DNA of 64,000 nt. Origin: JALCSJ01 sp036788835. GTDB taxonomy: Bacteria; Bacillota; Negativicutes; Acidaminococcales; Acidaminococcaceae. The translations under genes and the position numbers were made by a program. Below, piece by piece: positions 62,865 through 64,000 of this stretch (the first letter of the stretch is position 1; the number at the start of each line of letters is the position of its first letter). The notes below the pieces were generated by a model. That model searched no databases. It was not told where the DNA came from and saw only the letters and a list, made by a program, of their open reading frames with translations. Location: contig DAIQMR010000009.1 in NCBI GenBank assembly GCA_036788835.1, positions 1-64,000 on the forward strand. The letters run 5' to 3'.

Positions 62865-64000
62865 GTGGAAGATAATACTAATGTGGTGAAGTCGGAAACA
62901 CAGGAAGATACCGGCTATAAGCTGTTCAACCTGCCTGTTAAGTATTTTGCTGCCTTTGCCGCTATTGTTTTAGCCGCTACTTATATTGGTGTGTTGCCTC
63001 AAGGTATGGCAGGATGTTTTGCTTTCATGATTGTAGTAGGCGCTATTTTAAATGAGATTGGTGAAAAAACACCTATTGTTAATACCTATTTAGGTGGTGG
63101 CGCCATTGTTTGCATTTTTGGTTCCGGACTTTTAGGCTATTTTAAGTTATTGCCGTACGTAACTAAGGCTAATGGCAAGATTGTCTCTGCCGGCATGCAG
63201 CTCATGGGCAAAACTGATTTATTGGCCAATATTAATGCCTTCTTTAAACCGGCCGGGGCCTTCCTTGATTTTTATATTGCAGCTCTTATTTGCGGCTCTA
63301 TTTTGGGTATGAACAGAAAACTATTGATGAAAGCGGCAGCCCGTTATTTTCCGGCTATCTTTGGCGGCATTGGCTTGTCTTTTGCCTTGGCTATGGGGGT
63401 AGCTTCTGTTATGGGTTACGGAGTTGTTAAGGCTCTTCTGCTTATTGCCTTGCCTATTATGGGTGGCGGCATGGGTGCCGGTGCAGTTCCCTTGTCTAAG
63501 ATTTTTGAAGGTTCCGGCACTATGACAGCGGCAGCGGCCATTTCCATTATGACTCCGGCTGTGGCTATCGGTAACGCGATTTCCATTGTTATGGGCGGTA
63601 TTATGCCTAAAATTTTAAAAAGTCCTGGTTTTAATGGTCAAGGGACATTAATGAAGGCTGGAAGTATGGACCCCAAAGAACTGGAAATCAGTCCTCGTGT
63701 ACAGGCTTTGCGGGATAAAATTGATTTGGCTAATTTAGGTATTGGTTTGTTTGTATCATGTTCTTTCTTTGCCTGGGGCTATATTTTGGCAGCTTTCTGG
63801 AGCAAAGCGGTTCCTTCTTTTAATATTCACGCTTATGCTTGGATGATTATCTCTGTGGCTATTTGCAAGATTATGTCGTTGGTTCCGGAAAAGATAGAAA
63901 TTTGTTGTTATCAATGGTTCCAATTCATTATGAAAAATTTGACACCCACACTATTGGTAGGTATTGGTCTATGCTACATGAGTATGGATACCATTATTAA
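62865..64000 (+). CDS. 2-hydroxycarboxylate transporter family protein (partial)
   Basis: The reading frame opens with GTG at 62865 behind GGGGGGAG and runs to the window edge, giving 378 residues without a stop; family members are about 440 residues. It is a multi-helix inner-membrane symporter with the family reentrant-loop motif MGGGMGAGAVPLSKIF near residue 205. The 2-HCT family (CitS, MleP, MaeP) imports citrate, malate or lactate with Na+ or H+. Its position after malic enzyme points to malate. The C-terminal part lies outside the window. Confidence 0.9.
   Translation, partial: MEDNTNVVKSETQEDTGYKLFNLPVKYFAAFAAIVLAATYIGVLPQGMAGCFAFMIVVGAILNEIGEKTPIVNTYLGGGAIVCIFGSGLLGYFKLLPYVTKANGKIVSAGMQLMGKTDLLANINAFFKPAGAFLDFYIAALICGSILGMNRKLLMKAAARYFPAIFGGIGLSFALAMGVASVMGYGVVKALLLIALPIMGGGMGAGAVPLSKIFEGSGTMTAAAAISIMTPAVAIGNAISIVMGGIMPKILKSPGFNGQGTLMKAGSMDPKELEISPRVQALRDKIDLANLGIGLFVSCSFFAWGYILAAFWSKAVPSFNIHAYAWMIISVAICKIMSLVPEKIEICCYQWFQFIMKNLTPTLLVGIGLCYMSMDTII

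Noticed and set aside
1..64000. CRISPR arrays, tRNA and rRNA genes, integrases or transposases
   Set aside because: No regular repeat-spacer arrays, tRNA-like cloverleaf sequences, rRNA segments, or recombinase or transposase genes were recognised by reading; a tRNAscan/Infernal run would be more sensitive.

Overview
The window looks like chromosome from a low-GC, strictly fermentative, Gram-negative-type Firmicute, most likely of the Negativicutes (Acidaminococcaceae/Veillonellaceae relatives). Ribosome binding sites and sigma-A promoters are Firmicute-like, yet there is a full-length HAE-1 type RND efflux pump with its adaptor, which implies an outer membrane. Energy metabolism is anaerobic: AdhE, HydG (hydrogenase maturation), EtfAB, malic enzyme with a 2-hydroxycarboxylate carrier, amino-acid symporters, and hexuronate/aldonate catabolism. 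No respiratory complexes, rRNA, tRNA, CRISPR array, phage or intact insertion sequence was seen. The genus is not determined.

Layout. 1-428: 117-bp tandem repeat and guaA promoter. 429-7856: guaA, a MATE pump, a Tdh-like dehydrogenase, a sodium:solute symporter and MgtE. 7941-12330: a same-strand run of a DUF4405-like membrane protein, MntP, a 22-residue-repeat protein, a MoxR AAA ATPase and a metallopeptidase-like/VWA protein. 12377-15938 (minus): adhE followed by a truncated iron-ADH paralogue. 16310-21617: an AGCS symporter, hydG, and an OPT transporter coupled to a PqqD-like protein. 21733-26546: an iron(III)-type ABC importer and a secreted C45-like hydrolase. 26765-28850: a PQ-loop protein, ferritin under a near-consensus Fur box, and an iron-sulfur flavoprotein.

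28784-35419: a MarR-controlled efflux island (MATE, MFP adaptor, RND pump, MarR) enclosed by two 140-bp direct repeats that duplicate the 3' end of the flavoprotein gene. 35477-41217: a purine permease divergent from adenine deaminase, and a hybrid sensor kinase. 41463-47977: a second AGCS symporter, lrgAB, a third MATE, a HAD-phosphatase remnant, an LDH-family dehydrogenase and a threonine-aldolase-family enzyme.

48110-57905: a catabolic block with a TRAP importer, an RspB/LgoD-like dehydrogenase, UxaB, UxaA, UxuA and UxuB. Together these can take hexuronates or L-aldonates to 2-keto-3-deoxygluconate. No uronate isomerase, KDG kinase or KDPG aldolase lies in the window. 58021-64000: a ferritin-like/VIT fusion (minus), a DsrE-like protein, EtfBA, malic enzyme, and the start of a 2-hydroxycarboxylate transporter cut by the window edge.

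The most unusual items are the repeat-bounded efflux island, the three-gene repeat/MoxR/VWA module, the AdhE paralogue that has lost its metal site, the OPT-PqqD overlap, several structured or palindromic intergenic elements (including a three-copy dispersed family), and an uronate cluster whose entry enzyme looks like an aldonate dehydrogenase.
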